Source: Adineta vaga
Lineage: Eukaryota; Rotifera
Direction: 5' to 3'
Assembly: GCA_021613535.1 (NCBI GenBank)
Contig: CP075494.1
Location: 2,852,001 to 2,916,000 of the forward strand
Length of the DNA: 64,000 nucleotides
Both the position numbers and the translations under genes were made by a program. Shown here piece after piece: positions 34,945 to 46,485 of this stretch. A model generated the notes under the pieces. That model did not search any database, had not been told where the DNA came from, and saw nothing but the letters and a program-made list of their open reading frames with translations. How positions within the stretch are numbered: the first letter of the stretch is position 1; each line of letters starts with the position of its first letter.

Positions 34945-35865
34945 TTATATTGGAATGACTCTTGATGATCGATCTACAATCTTAGGTTGAGATGATAATT
35001 TGACGGGTAAAATCGATCGATTTTGATTCGTTAAAAACTTTACATTATTCTTCTTTTTTTCTGCTTTGGATAAAAGACAAAACAGAACTAATCCAAAGAT
35101 TCCTAATGTTATGCCCAATGAAAGTATTGCATAAGTTAATGGAGCAAATGACCATTTGAAAATCAATAAGATAATAATAAGACCACTACAACTTGAAATA
35201 TAAAGGATAGATAGTACGACGGTTTTTTTACTTTTACCAAGATAAACAATAACAGCTAACATTGTTGTAAAGAAACCAACAAGAGCAATGGCAATACCTA
35301 ATTGATCCAAAATACTTTTTGTTGATTGAAAACGAATGATCCATGCATAACACCATGCTGTAACATCGGATATATTATTAGGAAATTGAGCTCTTTCCAT
35401 ATGTTGACAAAGAAATGTTGCATTATGCGTTATAGGAACAAAGTTATTGCCTGCGAAAACGAAACAATCCATTGGATATTCAGGACAATTATCACCTGGT
35501 ATAAGTCTAACATCCGTTAAGAAACAACCTTGAAACATGAGTACGGCTGTTATGGATAATGTCATTCCTCCGAGTAAACAACAAAATATGCCAATGTAAA
35601 AGATCGATCGTTGTTTAATATGAAATAAGATTTGATTAGATTGAAATTCGTGTTTATTCGTTTCCAAAGAAAGATTTTTCATATCTTGATCATTATAAGT
35701 ATCATGTGCTTTCGCAGGATTAATTCCAATAACTCTTTCAATAACAAATTCTTGACCTTTTTTTGAACTAAAATATGTAGCAAAAACACCAATAATAGTC
35801 ATAAGGACAAGACCAAATGTAATACCATAATTCGCTATTGTATAACTGATATATGTCCATTCCAT
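34945..35865 (-). CDS. Four-TM-like membrane protein with Cys-rich extracellular loop, function unknown
   Basis: 306 residues, single exon. Membrane helices lie at about residues 10-32, 87-112, 189-210, 217-235 and 242-264. Between the second and third lies a loop with several cysteines (GDNCPEYPMDCF, TFLCQHM, TAWCYAW) and N-glycosylation sites (NATF, NNIS). The C-terminus is basic and cytosolic. The layout is claudin/tetraspanin-like, but the CCG or W-GLW-C-C signatures are missing and I do not recognise the family. Bases 34316-34944 hold no gene. Confidence 0.65.
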   Translation of the reverse strand: MEWTYISYTIANYGITFGLVLMTIIGVFATYFSSKKGQEFVIERVIGINPAKAHDTYNDQDMKNLSLETNKHEFQSNQILFHIKQRSIFYIGIFCCLLGGMTLSITAVLMFQGCFLTDVRLIPGDNCPEYPMDCFVFAGNNFVPITHNATFLCQHMERAQFPNNISDVTAWCYAWIIRFQSTKSILDQLGIAIALVGFFTTMLAVIVYLGKSKKTVVLSILYISSCSGLIIILLIFKWSFAPLTYAILSLGITLGIFGLVLFCLLSKAEKKKNNVKFLTNQNRSILPVKLSSQPKIVDRSSRVIPI

Positions 35866-36443
35866 TTCGATAACTTAAAAATGTCGTTTCACAATAAAAT
35901 ATGCTTTCATGATTTTAATTTACAGCACAATATATTTCTCTTAATTACAATTTGCTTTTCTTTTTAAAAAGGAAAATTTTAAAAAAATTGCGATGAAACG
36001 GAAAAACAATAATTATGTATGATGACTTCTCATATTTAGAACTTTTTCACTCTCACCTCTTCAAATTTACTCTTTTATTAAAAAAACAACTTTTGTAACG
36101 AGAAAAATCACACATGAATATTGCATTTAATATTTAAATAAAATAAAATACAAAAGAAAAAACGGTGCGCTTTGCATATGTTATCATCTTTATCTTTATT
36201 TAAAGCTGGTGGATATAACTAAACCTCATCTATTAAATCTATATTTCAAGTAAAAGATGAATCACTTTGCGTCTAACAGTATTTGTTTGATATATAATAC
36301 ACTAGAAGAATTACATTATGGTTGCGCAATACTTGCCACGTATGCAAAGGAAAAGCATATAACATATGTCTTTCTCACATGTGATTGTAAATACGATTTC
36401 TTCATTATTATATTCTCTAAATCAACAATTATTGTCGAAGGAA

Positions 36444-37233
36444 ATGAGTTTATCAGCGAAAAAGCAAGTAACAGCCACTAATGTAGTAAATAAACTACCA
36501 TCGGTACTTATACTTGGACCCTTCGGAGCTGGTATGTATGTGTACGTAACTTTCATTCGAATGTGAAAAAACTTTATATGTAACTGATAAATTTTAAAAT
36601 GAATTCACTCTTTTTTCAGGTAAAAAAACAATTGTTCATATGATAAAATATGGTGAAATTCCTACCCTGATGCCAACAATTGGTGTCGATTTCGAGAAAC
36701 TATCTATTAATGAGTCTACTCTATTGGTCTGGAGTATAGGCGGTCGTTCAGGATATCGTCCAATATTGACAACATATTACAGAAGAATGTTAGCATTTAT
36801 TTTCGTTGTCGATTCAAATGATCATGGAAGAATCGATGAAGCACGTGAAAAACTTCATGAAATCGTCAATAATGAAGCTTTAGAAGGAAGAACTATTCTT
36901 ATATTTGCTAATAAACAAGATTTACCTAATGCAATGACTACTGATCAACTTCAAGATAAACTTCATTTAAAGAAAATCAATAAGAATATTAAATGGCATT
37001 TACAACCAACATCTGCTATACAAAATCAAGGTCTTCATCAAGGTTTCGAATGGTTAATGAATTCTATTCAAGATAAAAATGAACAAATAAATCCTATTGT
37101 AGAAACATTCAATGATACGATCACCATGAAAAATGATCTTATCTCAATATTTAATATAACTAAATTTACAACTTTCATACAGAAAGTTATTTCTTCGTCA
37201 TTTGATTTTATAGGATATCTTGTTAAACAATGA
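36444..37233 (+). CDS. Divergent Arf/Arl-like GTPase with C-terminal extension, 2 exons
   Basis: Exons 36444-36531 and 36620-37233 give 233 residues. The P-loop is GPFGAGKKT, split by the intron. Switch I is PTIGVDFEKL. The switch II region is WSIGGRSGYRPILTTYY where Arf has WDVGGQ; the catalytic Gln position is Arg. The specificity loop is NKQDLP and the SA region is PTSAIQNQG. About 45 residues beyond the normal Arf end form an extra tail with a hydrophobic finish. Arf GTPases recruit coats and effectors to membranes. Loss of the Gln suggests slow or absent GTP hydrolysis. An in-frame ATG at 36366 would add 26 partly hydrophobic residues; I chose 36444 because it gives an Arf-length N-terminus. 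Confidence 0.75.
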
Positions 37234-37379
37234 AAAGAGAATAAACATGATTGGATTTTTTTCTATTGAAAAAAGAAAATGATACAATTGACGACATCAT
37301 ATCTAATCGAAAAGTAAAAGGTCATGTATTTAACAAATTGAACTATCGTATCATTCATATCTTTGCTATTCTACTCATT

Positions 37380-37447
37380 CTTGACGGTGGGTGTGGGTGT
37401 GAGTAAAAGTCCAGAGAATATACTCTCACATACACTCACACCCTCAA
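37380..37447. repeat. Telomere-like hairpin 3' of the Arf-like gene
   Basis: Left arm CTTGACGGTGGGTGTGGGTG continuing TGAGTA; right arm TACTCTCACA then CACTCACACCCTCAA. The loop is short (about 15 bp), and the element starts 147 bp past the stop codon. Bases 37448-38008 are AT-rich with no gene seen. Confidence 0.75.
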
Positions 37448-38008
37448 TATAAAATTGAGATATTTATTATAATTTTGAATATTTTTCACATTCAAATCAA
37501 ATTAATGATTGAAAATTTTCTGCATCTTTTATTTCTTTGAATAAATATTTTCTTTAGAGTTTTTCATTGTCAAAAAACAAAAGTGAGTCTTGAAGTGAAA
37601 TATCCAACACAAGACAACTAATAATATCCCAAGTCAGCTATCTTAATATTCAAAATCAACAGAAACTTTTTCATGTCAAAAAAATTTTATAAAAATAATA
37701 TTTCTTATTCAATGAATAGATGATTGATGTACTTAACTAAATAAATCTTTTAATTTATGAATATTTCTTTTGATTTTTAATATTAATTATAATTATTAAA
37801 AGCGATATAAAAATCAGTAATTAAAATAAAACGAAATCTTATTTATCAATTGTTAAAATCATTCAAAAAAAACTGTACATATTTTCACACTTCATCGGTT
37901 AGCATATTTTGATTTTACAACAGATATGCTATATAATAATAATAATTAGCAAGACAAAACTGCGTCATTTATCATGTAGCAGGTGTTATATGGTGTTTAG
38001 TTTCAAGA

Positions 38009-41000
38009 TCAGGCGCAATTAGATGAGAAAACACCGACATTATTTCCACTATAATTTGGGACAATAATATCAGCTTTTCCATCATTATTTACGTCGCCTG
38101 TAGCCACAGCATACAAGGAAGAATTGGTCAAATAGGTCAATTGAGTAGCAAATGTACCATCACCATTGTTGAGAAAAACACCGACGTTCTTTGAACCGGA
38201 GTTTGCGACAACAATATCTGGTATGCTATCACCATTCATGTCGTTTGTCACAACAAAATATGGCTTTGAACCGGCTGTATAGAGTACTTGAGCGCTAAAT
38301 GTGCCATTGCCTGCGTTGAGAAGAACACCGATGCTGGTTTGGTTGGAGTTTGCAACAACAATGTCCGGTTCTCCATCGGAATTGAAATCGGCGACTGCCA
38401 CAGATAGTGGCTGAGAGCCAGTTGGATAGGTCACTTGTGTTCCAAACGTGCCATTGCCGTTATTGAGAAAAACACCAACGTCATTTGAGTCTCTGTTTGC
38501 GACAATGATGTCGAGTTTTCCGTCTGAATTAACATCGCTTGTTACAACAGAATGCGGCTTGTTGCCAGCTGGATAGTTCACTTGGGCGACAAACGTACCG
38601 TTGCCTGCGTTGAGAAGAATACCGACATTATTTAAACCGAAGTTTGCGATAATAATATCGGGTTTGAGATCTCCATTGACGTCAGCTACTGTTGCACAAT
38701 GCGGGTCAGACATATTGCCCGTTGAATATGTGACTTGTGGAGCAAATGTACCACTACCTGTATTGATGTAAACACTGACGTTGTTTGCGAAGGAGTTCGC
38801 GGTGACAAGATCGAGTTTGCCATCACCATTTACATCAATCGCCTCTATAGACCATGTTAAAGTAGGATCAACTGGATAAGTGACTTGAGTAGGAAACGTG
38901 CCATTGCCTGCATTGAGAAAAACACCAATAGTGTAGTTGGCGGAGTTTCCGACGATTACGTCGAGTTTTCCATCACCATCTAAGTCACCTGTGGCTATAG
39001 GAAACGGAACGTTCTGTTGCCACTTGGATAGGTGGCTTGTGCCGGGAAACTGATGCATGGAACTATTACGAAAAACAGATTATTATTAACTTCTGTCTAA
39101 TCATGACGAATAAGCACTATATCGAAGCATTTTTCACTTATGACAACTTCGCTTCAACCATTGTCGACGCGAAGCAAGTGGAAAAGATGATATTCTCCAC
39201 TTCTTTCCAATTTTCGCTAGAAAATATACTCTCAGATTACGAAAAATCACTCTCGTATCTCGACTAGTTTGCAGTAGCTGTGTTCAAGGTATAATATTAT
39301 AATCATGGTCCAACCTCCATATGGTTTCGTGATGTTGCCTTTCATATTTATTCATAGGAACCGAAATTGAATCGCAAAAGTCTTGGAACGTGTCTCGACA
39401 AATGTGAAATATTTAAAATATCGTGGAACTTTACATATGAATACTTGCGAACATGTATACTTACAAGTTCTTCTATGCAAAGAAGCTAACTTAGTGGGCA
39501 TTGAAGGAAAGTACAATTGAAAAAATTGCATGAATACGAAGGTTAGTCAAAACATACGAGAATAATTTATATCTTTTCATCTGTCATAACCAACATCACA
39601 GAACAGTATAGTGACACAGCTTCTCGTTTTTCTAATCATTTCGACCAAGCAATCAAGATCCGACGTTCGTCATCATCTAAGTAAAGCAGCTAATACTCAG
39701 TTCGTCCTATTTATCGAAAAGATACAATTATTTATCCGAACTGTCTTTCTTAGCTTCTGATTCATCGACTATCCTGCGAAAACTGAATAACATTAAAGAA
39801 ATCCACAAAGAAAGGAATGAGAAACACAAGTAAATCAATATCTCCTTCTATTGTTACGCTGCAGTATATCTTTGCTCGCAATATCGTCATATATTACTGA
39901 CAGATTATTTATCAATCACAAAGCAAAAGCAATTGATCTTAACCAACCAAAATTCAAATTTGAATCACTAGAAGCATCTAGAACTACGAATAATTATAAA
40001 TCGCTAGATTCCTTTCCAATCTATTGATCATGCATATATCGTGTAATGATCGACCTATCTTCCTTACCACTTCATTTCTTTGAATGCTTATGTGCATACG
40101 GCAATACAAACTCGAATGCGGTCTTACCTGCTGCTGTTGTTGTCGACGTTGATGTTGTTGTTACTGTCGTGGACTCTGTAGTTGTTGTTGTTGTTACTGT
40201 TGTGGACTCTGTAGTTGTTGCTGTTGTTACTGTCGTGGACTCTGTAGTTGTTGCTGTCGTGGGTACCGTAGTGGAGTTCGTAGTTGTTGCTGTCGTTGAG
40301 TCAGTAGTTGTTACTGTCGTGGACTCTGTAGTTGTTGCTGTCGTGGGTACCGTAGTGGAGTTCGTAGTTGTTGCTGTCGTTGAGTCAGTAGTTGTTACTG
40401 TCGTGGACTCTGTAGTTGTTGCTGTCGTGGGTACCGTAGTGGAGTTCGTAGTTGTTGCTGTTGTGGATTCTGTCGTTGAGTCAGTAGTTGTTGCTGTCGT
40501 AGGTACCGTAGTTGAGTTCGTAGTTGTTGCTGTCGTTGAGTCAGTAGTTGTTACTGTCGTAGGTACCGTAGTTGAGTTCGTAGTTGTTGCTGTTGTGGAT
40601 TCTGTCGTTGAGTCAGTAGTTGTTGCTGTCGTAGGTACCGTAGTTGAGTTCGTAGTTGTTGCTGTCGTTGAGTCTGTAGTTGTTGCTGTCGTGGGCGCTG
40701 TAGTTGTCCCTGTTGTTGATATTGTCGTTGTGTTCGTTGCTCCTGTTGGTATTGTAGTTTTGGGTTTGCTGATCAAGGAGATAAGTATTACAGCAATGGC
40801 AGTACCAAGAAGAATAAGAGCAAGCAGAGAGAAAAATAAACAGCAAGGTGAACATCCGCAACAAATGTAATAAAGAAAACTAAGTAAAAGATTTTCGAAG
40901 TATAATAACGAAAATATTCAAAACAAATACTCACCCACCCCTTCTGTATCTATTCGACTTTCGATTGCGCCTATCTTTATATTCCGTTACATCCGACCAG

Positions 41001-41713
41001 ATATCAGTTACCTACATTAATTTAAAAGATGAATATAAAAGAAAAAAAGAACATGCAGTTTCGTTTTTTCCAGTTATAGCGTCAAATCGCTACAAAATAT
41101 AGGCAATACTGTTGCAACACAAGTGAATCACATTCACTTAAAAATAGTTTTATACGTAATAAGATAATTTAAAATTACCTGAGACCGAGTTCTCTTTGTT
41201 TTTAGCAATGAATACTTGTTGACCTTCGATGGTATTTCTTCATTGTATTCTCGAAGTTCTTTAGTTGAATCATCTGTTGTCGTTAAGGTGCTATTCTGTT
41301 CCGACGATTTTTTCTTCAAATCTTCATTTGTTTTCAGATTGGAAGACGACTAATGCGAAAGTAATAGGAATAATTCATATTTTAAAGAATCTTACCGAGA
41401 AGGAAAGTTTTTTCGACTCGACTGATTTATTATTTCGCGAATTAATAGTATTAGTGGATGATCGAATGTTTACATGGATAACACTAGAATTCCGCTTGCC
41501 ATCTTCTAATGAACGATGATGCTATATTAAAGTGATTAATGAGAATAAAAACAGAAAACAAAAACAAACTCGGATTGAACGACGAACTTTGCGAGTAGTT
41601 GGCGCGAGTGAGGCATGATGAACTTTTATATTTTGAATGTCCGTTGGTGAAATGCGCATTACTCGATCACGACTTTTTCTTACTCTTTTGATGCTTATCG
41701 AATTCGTCTTCAT
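38009..41713 (-). CDS. Type II membrane protein: Thr-rich stalk plus FG-GAP beta-propeller, 6 exons, one frameshift
   Basis: Reverse-strand exons 41713-41570, 41521-41396, 41349-41179, 41011-40935, 40879-40128 and 39062-38009 have GT-AG junctions and matching phases. About 170 basic, Ser/Thr-rich cytosolic residues lead to a Cys-rich membrane anchor (ICCGCSPCCLFF, then LLALILLGTAIAVILISLI). A long Thr/Ser stalk of ATTTDSTT/ATTTNSTTVP repeats follows, then about seven FG-GAP/VCBS units (GDLDGDGKLDVIV, ADFNSDGEPDIVV, GDVNNDGKADIIV). Such propellers bind calcium in their DxDxDG loops; adhesion or extracellular recognition is a plausible role. Exon 6 enters in frame (ISFPAQATYPSGN), then one base appears missing at about 39010, before PFPIATGDLDG. 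The gene is either newly broken or the base is a sequence error. Intron 5 (1065 bp) seems enlarged by an insertion. Confidence 0.75.
40150..40740 (-). repeat. Minisatellite encoding the Thr-rich stalk
   Basis: A tandem array of 36-bp and related units. On the + strand a typical unit is GTTGTTGCTGTCGTGGG followed by TACCGTAGTGGAGTTCGTA. Every unit keeps a multiple of three bases, so the stalk length can vary without breaking the frame. The opposite strand is also open (Val-rich) merely because of this repeat. Confidence 0.8.
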
Positions 41714-42417
41714 TGTAGAGTGTTCGATAAGAAAATGAAAATTTATTTTTTTGTTCGCAGAGTCCACTGGATTTCATATCGTACATAAAAAGAACATTGA
41801 TAATATATAATTATACATCTGAAGGGTTTCTTATGTGTGTAAATATGAGACACATATCTCATTAATTCGATTGTGTTTGACGAGAAAAGAATCAATAAAA
41901 GGAAGCTTCATCTTGAGGGTAAGTAAAACAAAAAAAAAGAAAATAGCAACCATCGATTATTTCGATCTCCTTCAAAGGAGGAAAGTGTGCGTACCAGATG
42001 CTACCAATTCCTGAGCATTTTTCAGAATTTTTCGTTACGTAAGTGTTTGTAATTATTTGATATTTTCTCCAACTTAAAGTCTGATTGAAGGTGAGATATT
42101 CACACCTTTTTTTATAAAACATTTATTAAAATTTCTTAAAGATGAATTATCATTGTCTTGATTATGATACGAAAATATATTTTATGAGCGAAAGGATTAA
42201 TAGAGATTGATCTCCAACGGTATGTTATTTTCGAAATGAATTCCTTTTCTTATTTTTTTTAATCAAAAAGAAGATTATTTTTATTAAAAAATCTTTTTCA
42301 TCTACATGATCTCTTACAAATTCATTGTATCAACAATGTGGAATATAGATTTAATTAAAGAAAATCTTAATTACATATTTGACACATATTTTGGATAAAT
42401 TTTTTCATCTTAATAGT

Positions 42418-42607
42418 AATCTTTGATCGAATTATTTCAAATGGTTCTTCTAAAAGAGATAAATTGATAAAACGAAATGGGAATTCAACTACAAAAGAAA
42501 CAATATTTTCATTTGATTATTCTAATTTACATATTGAAGTTTATTCATTCATTCCATATCAAATGAAATTTTTATGTAAATTATATTTTGAAGAAAAAAT
42601 TATTTGA
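42418..42607 (+). other. Possible isolated exon or gene remnant
   Basis: After a splice-acceptor-like TTTTCATCTTAATAG a frame of about 60 codons has coding-like composition (FDRIISNGSSKRDKLIKRNG, IEVYSFIPYQMKFLCKLYF) and ends at a TGA. No convincing upstream exon or start was found and the family is not recognised. The rest of 41714-43666 is AT-rich DNA without a gene that I can support. Confidence 0.25.
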
Positions 42608-43666
42608 ATATTTTATTTAAAATTATAACAAATATCGATGAAAGAGGAATTTCTTCTTATTTGAAAATACATCAAATTAAGTTTATTGTTTAAACAAATC
42701 GAAATTCGAAAGAAAAAGAGATTCATATGTATGACTGAATATATCAATAGATCGACATATTGTATTTTGTAAGCATTGAATCGAAAATAAAAATATACAA
42801 ATATCAAGAGTTTCTATTTACAAATCGATTGTTTCATTCATTCGTTTCAAAGACAGAATTCGTGATGCATAATACGCATGTTAAAACAAAGATGTTTTTT
42901 AAATTAATCATTTAGAAAGTTTAGAATAGTCCATGTCAATATTGCATAACGATGTATAATGAAAAATTTTCATACCTATGTTACCTGTACTTCTTCATCA
43001 AAATTATTTTCATCTGAGTGATCATTGTGAAGCACATGACATTCTATCGGTTGAGATTTATCTTTGAGAATGAAGCAAAAATTCAAGTCTAGAAAAAGCG
43101 TGTAGCCACGAAATTTCAAGTAGACTCTCGAAAGAATATGCAATGTGAAGGTAAATCACGTTGATGTATACTCCAGTTCACAACCATCCTCACTATTATT
43201 CTTTATTCTTTTTGTTTATGAAACAAAAAGATTTTTTCTCTACAAAAATATCTTTTTTTCTTGATCAAGAAGGGTGTTATGACCTGACCTCTGTCATCAG
43301 TAGAACCGCCCATTCACATCTTTGTTTTCCATCTGTATAGTTGATATATTGTTTTGTTTATCCTTCTTCTGTATGTAATTAGATAATAAATCCTGAAAAG
43401 TTCCACGTCAAAAATGAACATAACTATCATTTACAATCGAATGATAGCAACAACAGTGAACATTTCTTAATTGATTGAATAGTTCGAAAAGAATGAAAGA
43501 ACAGAAAAATGTTGAAATTAATGGTTAAAAACACTTCTGAATAAAATCAACATTTCATCTCTTGAAAGTTGTTAACGGTAAAAGTTTTTCTTTTTTTTCT
43601 TGTTTTTCTCATTTTGTTTTACAAGAGAAAAATTTCTTCTCTTATGTCCACATTTTCATCGATTAA

Positions 43667-45816
43667 ATGGCAACAAACGTCGATCCAAGTTCAACTGATC
43701 TAAACAGCAATCGTGAATGTGTGACTTTCATATGGCTCGATGTTCGACAAGAACCAATGGGATCATTCGTTGGTGCACTTCGATCTATCAATGATTGTGT
43801 ACGCATTTATACAGATATGTCAGTTTGTTTAAATTCAATTCAATCTTCTCATGAGACGATTTTCTTCATTTCATCGACGAGTAATGCAGAATTTTTAGCT
43901 GCAATACATCAATGTGAAACTGTTGAAGCTATTTTTGTGCTTGATCCTAGTACAAATACTATTCGAGGAGATTTTCCAAAATTATTCGGTATTTTTAATC
44001 AACACGAAGAACTTCTTCGAGTTCTTAAAGAAACATTTGATACATTCGAACAAACCCAACTCGAAAGATTTTCATTCGAAACCGATAAAACCTTTCTATG
44101 GTGGCAATTATGGAAAGAAATTGTAAGTTTTTCCTCATTGAAAGCATATAACTATTCTTTCTTATTTCCCTTAGATAACAAGTAAAAAATCAGTACCAAA
44201 TAATAAAAATGATCTGATTGAACAAGCTCGAAATTATTATCGTGGTAATCCAAAACGATTGAGAGTAGTCGATGAATTTGATCGATTATATAAACCATAT
44301 GATTCACTTCAATGGTGTTTTCGTTCACAATTTCCATCAAATCCTCTACGACAGGCACTACTCTCACATGAAATTGAATCCATCTCACCTTATTATTCTC
44401 TTATCATCGATGTAAATCGTTCCATTCAACAACAACAATCCAAACATGCAACTCATGGACAACTTTTTCGTGGAATGAAGTTATCCAATGAATTACTCGA
44501 TTTATTCGAAACACATACAGGTCAATTAGTTTGTGCCAATGGATTTTTTATGTGTAGTAAAGCGAGAAATGTTGAACTACAATTAGCAGCATCACCAGGT
44601 TATCGAACGGATCTTGCATCGGTTCTATTTAAAATTGACTATGATGCATCAGCTCGTTTTGCAGAAGTTCAGTTAGAAAATGGCTCGATGGCAACTGTTT
44701 TCGGTATCGCTACAAGTTTTCGAGTAATGTATGTTAGTCGAGGTGCGATGTCAATCATCAAATTGAAAACTGCTGCTGATGATGAAAAAAGATTTTTACA
44801 AGATTATAAAGGGAAAAATAATGGAATGACAGTACAGATGTTATTCGATGAATTAACAAAACCACCAACACCGCCAAAACCGCCGACACCACCACCACCG
44901 CCCAAAGTTGAAATTAGGTATGTAGATTAGTTGTTTAGGAAATCTAAAATGATCGCTTGGAATTTAGAAAAGAACCAGACAACAGTCCAAAAATATCTGA
45001 AGAAGAATTGCAAGCAAGGAAGTATTTGCAAGAGGGAAATATTGATCAAGCTATTATGACTTATCGACGAATTCAACCCATATCAGCGAGAATTCTTAAA
45101 ATCATCGGTAAGTTGGCAGTTGACGAAAAACAAGATTATCATACTGGAATCGAATGTTATCGGCAAGCATTTCAAATGCAACAAAAGGTAATCTTTATTC
45201 AAATGAAGAATAGAAAATAGTTTCTTTTTAGAAAGGTGAAAATGCTATCGATACTCTTTTACAACTCGGAACTTGGCATTATCAACGCGGTCACTTCGAT
45301 TTAGCGTTCAAGTGTTATACTCGTGTCTTATCGCTCTGTGAATCTACTGATCCACAAGATGTTAACTCAATGATGACCTGTCTGATTGGTCTTGCTAATA
45401 CTCATCAAATTCGAAAACAACCGACTGAAGCTCTCGATTATGCACAAAAAGCATGGACATTACATGAAAAATCTGGTGCTTTGGAAAATGAGAATTCTGT
45501 CGCTGAGATCTTAGTCTTATTGACGAATATTCATCATGAACTTGGTGATGATGCTCAAGCATTGAAACTGGGTACAAAAGCTTTGACACTACGCGAATTC
45601 ACCTCTTCATCAAATCAATCAATGACCGTGGAATTATTGAATACATTAGGATTGGTCGAAATGAATCTAGGTGAATCATCTCAAGCACGTTATTATTTTG
45701 AACGCGCATTGAAAATATACTCACATATGGAACCATCAAAACAGTCAGGAATGGCCGAAGTAGAAAAAAATCTTCAACGTGCACTCGAAATGCAACAAAA
45801 TGTTGACAAACAATAA
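43667..45816 (+). CDS. ADP-ribosyltransferase-like domain plus TPR protein, 4 exons
   Basis: Exons 43667-44122, 44175-44917, 44968-45187 and 45232-45816 encode 667 residues in consistent phase. Residues 1-150 are a rotifer-type N-terminal region (FIWLDVRQEP...VGALRSINDC). Residues about 245-380 form an ART fold: the Arg strand is FRGMKLS, GFFMCSKARN sits at the STS position, and VFGIATSFRV is the final strand. Where active enzymes have ExE, this one reads SMA, so the catalytic glutamates are gone. A Pro-rich hinge (PPTPPKPPTPPPPPKVE) leads to about five TPR units (ALDYAQKAWTLHEKSGALE, ARYYFERALKIYSHMEP). TPRs suggest a cytosolic scaffold; the ART part is probably a NAD- or protein-binding pseudoenzyme. 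Bases 45817-46080 hold no gene. Confidence 0.85.
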
Positions 45817-46080
45817 AATTGTTTTTGAATTGAACTCGATTTGTCATGTTTCTTTTCTTAGTACTATCAATAAAAGAAAAGGATCAGTATAAAATTCTAT
45901 ATCCAATTTTCATACTAATGACAATTAATTGTGAAAATTTGTGCAATAACATATGTCACAATTTCACTTGTACTTTCATCATAATGATTCATCTCTGTTT
46001 TTCTCTTTTCTCGATTTGTTTGATATATTATGGACTTCGCAAATGATTATCGTGAAAATGATAATTATGAATTACGTAAT

Positions 46081-46485
46081 TCATAAGATATTGAAATAGG
46101 TCAAGCAAATGTTACACCTCTTCGAGCAGCAATATCTCAAAAATATCTTTGTATCATTAGATATGTAATCATCCTTTAATCGACCATTGTGATATAATAT
46201 CGTTTGAAATTCATATTGACCCGATCCAATATGAACTGTTATTACAGCAGTTTTTGATATGAGTATAGACGTTGTATTTGCCGACCAAATAACTTGATTA
46301 CTTTCGATCAATGTTGTACAATGACTACCGAGAGATAACGGTTCAAACATCACTCGAGCTAGTGCATATACCATACATAATATGATTACGTGAATTCATG
46401 CCAGGCCCTTCAGATGGAACATCCCATAATTTCCAAGTAGTCGGTGCATTTTCATATGGATTCATAAACATATAACCATATACCG
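46081..46485 (-). pseudogene. Alpha-L-rhamnosidase (GH78) C-terminal remnant
   Basis: The reverse strand reads GYMFMNPYENAPTTWKLWD and GPGMNSRNHIMYG, the catalytic-domain end typical of GH78 enzymes (TTxWExW ... SxNH). A frameshift follows, then a C-terminal beta-domain stretch (ARVMFEPLSLG, VIWSANTTSI). Stops and a missing N-terminal two-thirds make it a pseudogene. These enzymes remove rhamnose from plant and microbial glycans. The family is bacterial/fungal, so the ancestor was probably acquired by transfer. Confidence 0.65.

Noticed and set aside
39037-40045. Possible gene on the + strand within FG-GAP intron 5
   Set aside because: Several short frames look faintly coding but none connect by good splice sites or match a family; it may be an inserted remnant.
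40046-40870. Long Val-rich open frame on the + strand
   Set aside because: It is the opposite strand of the Thr-rich minisatellite; the reverse strand has the matching exon phases and a TM anchor.
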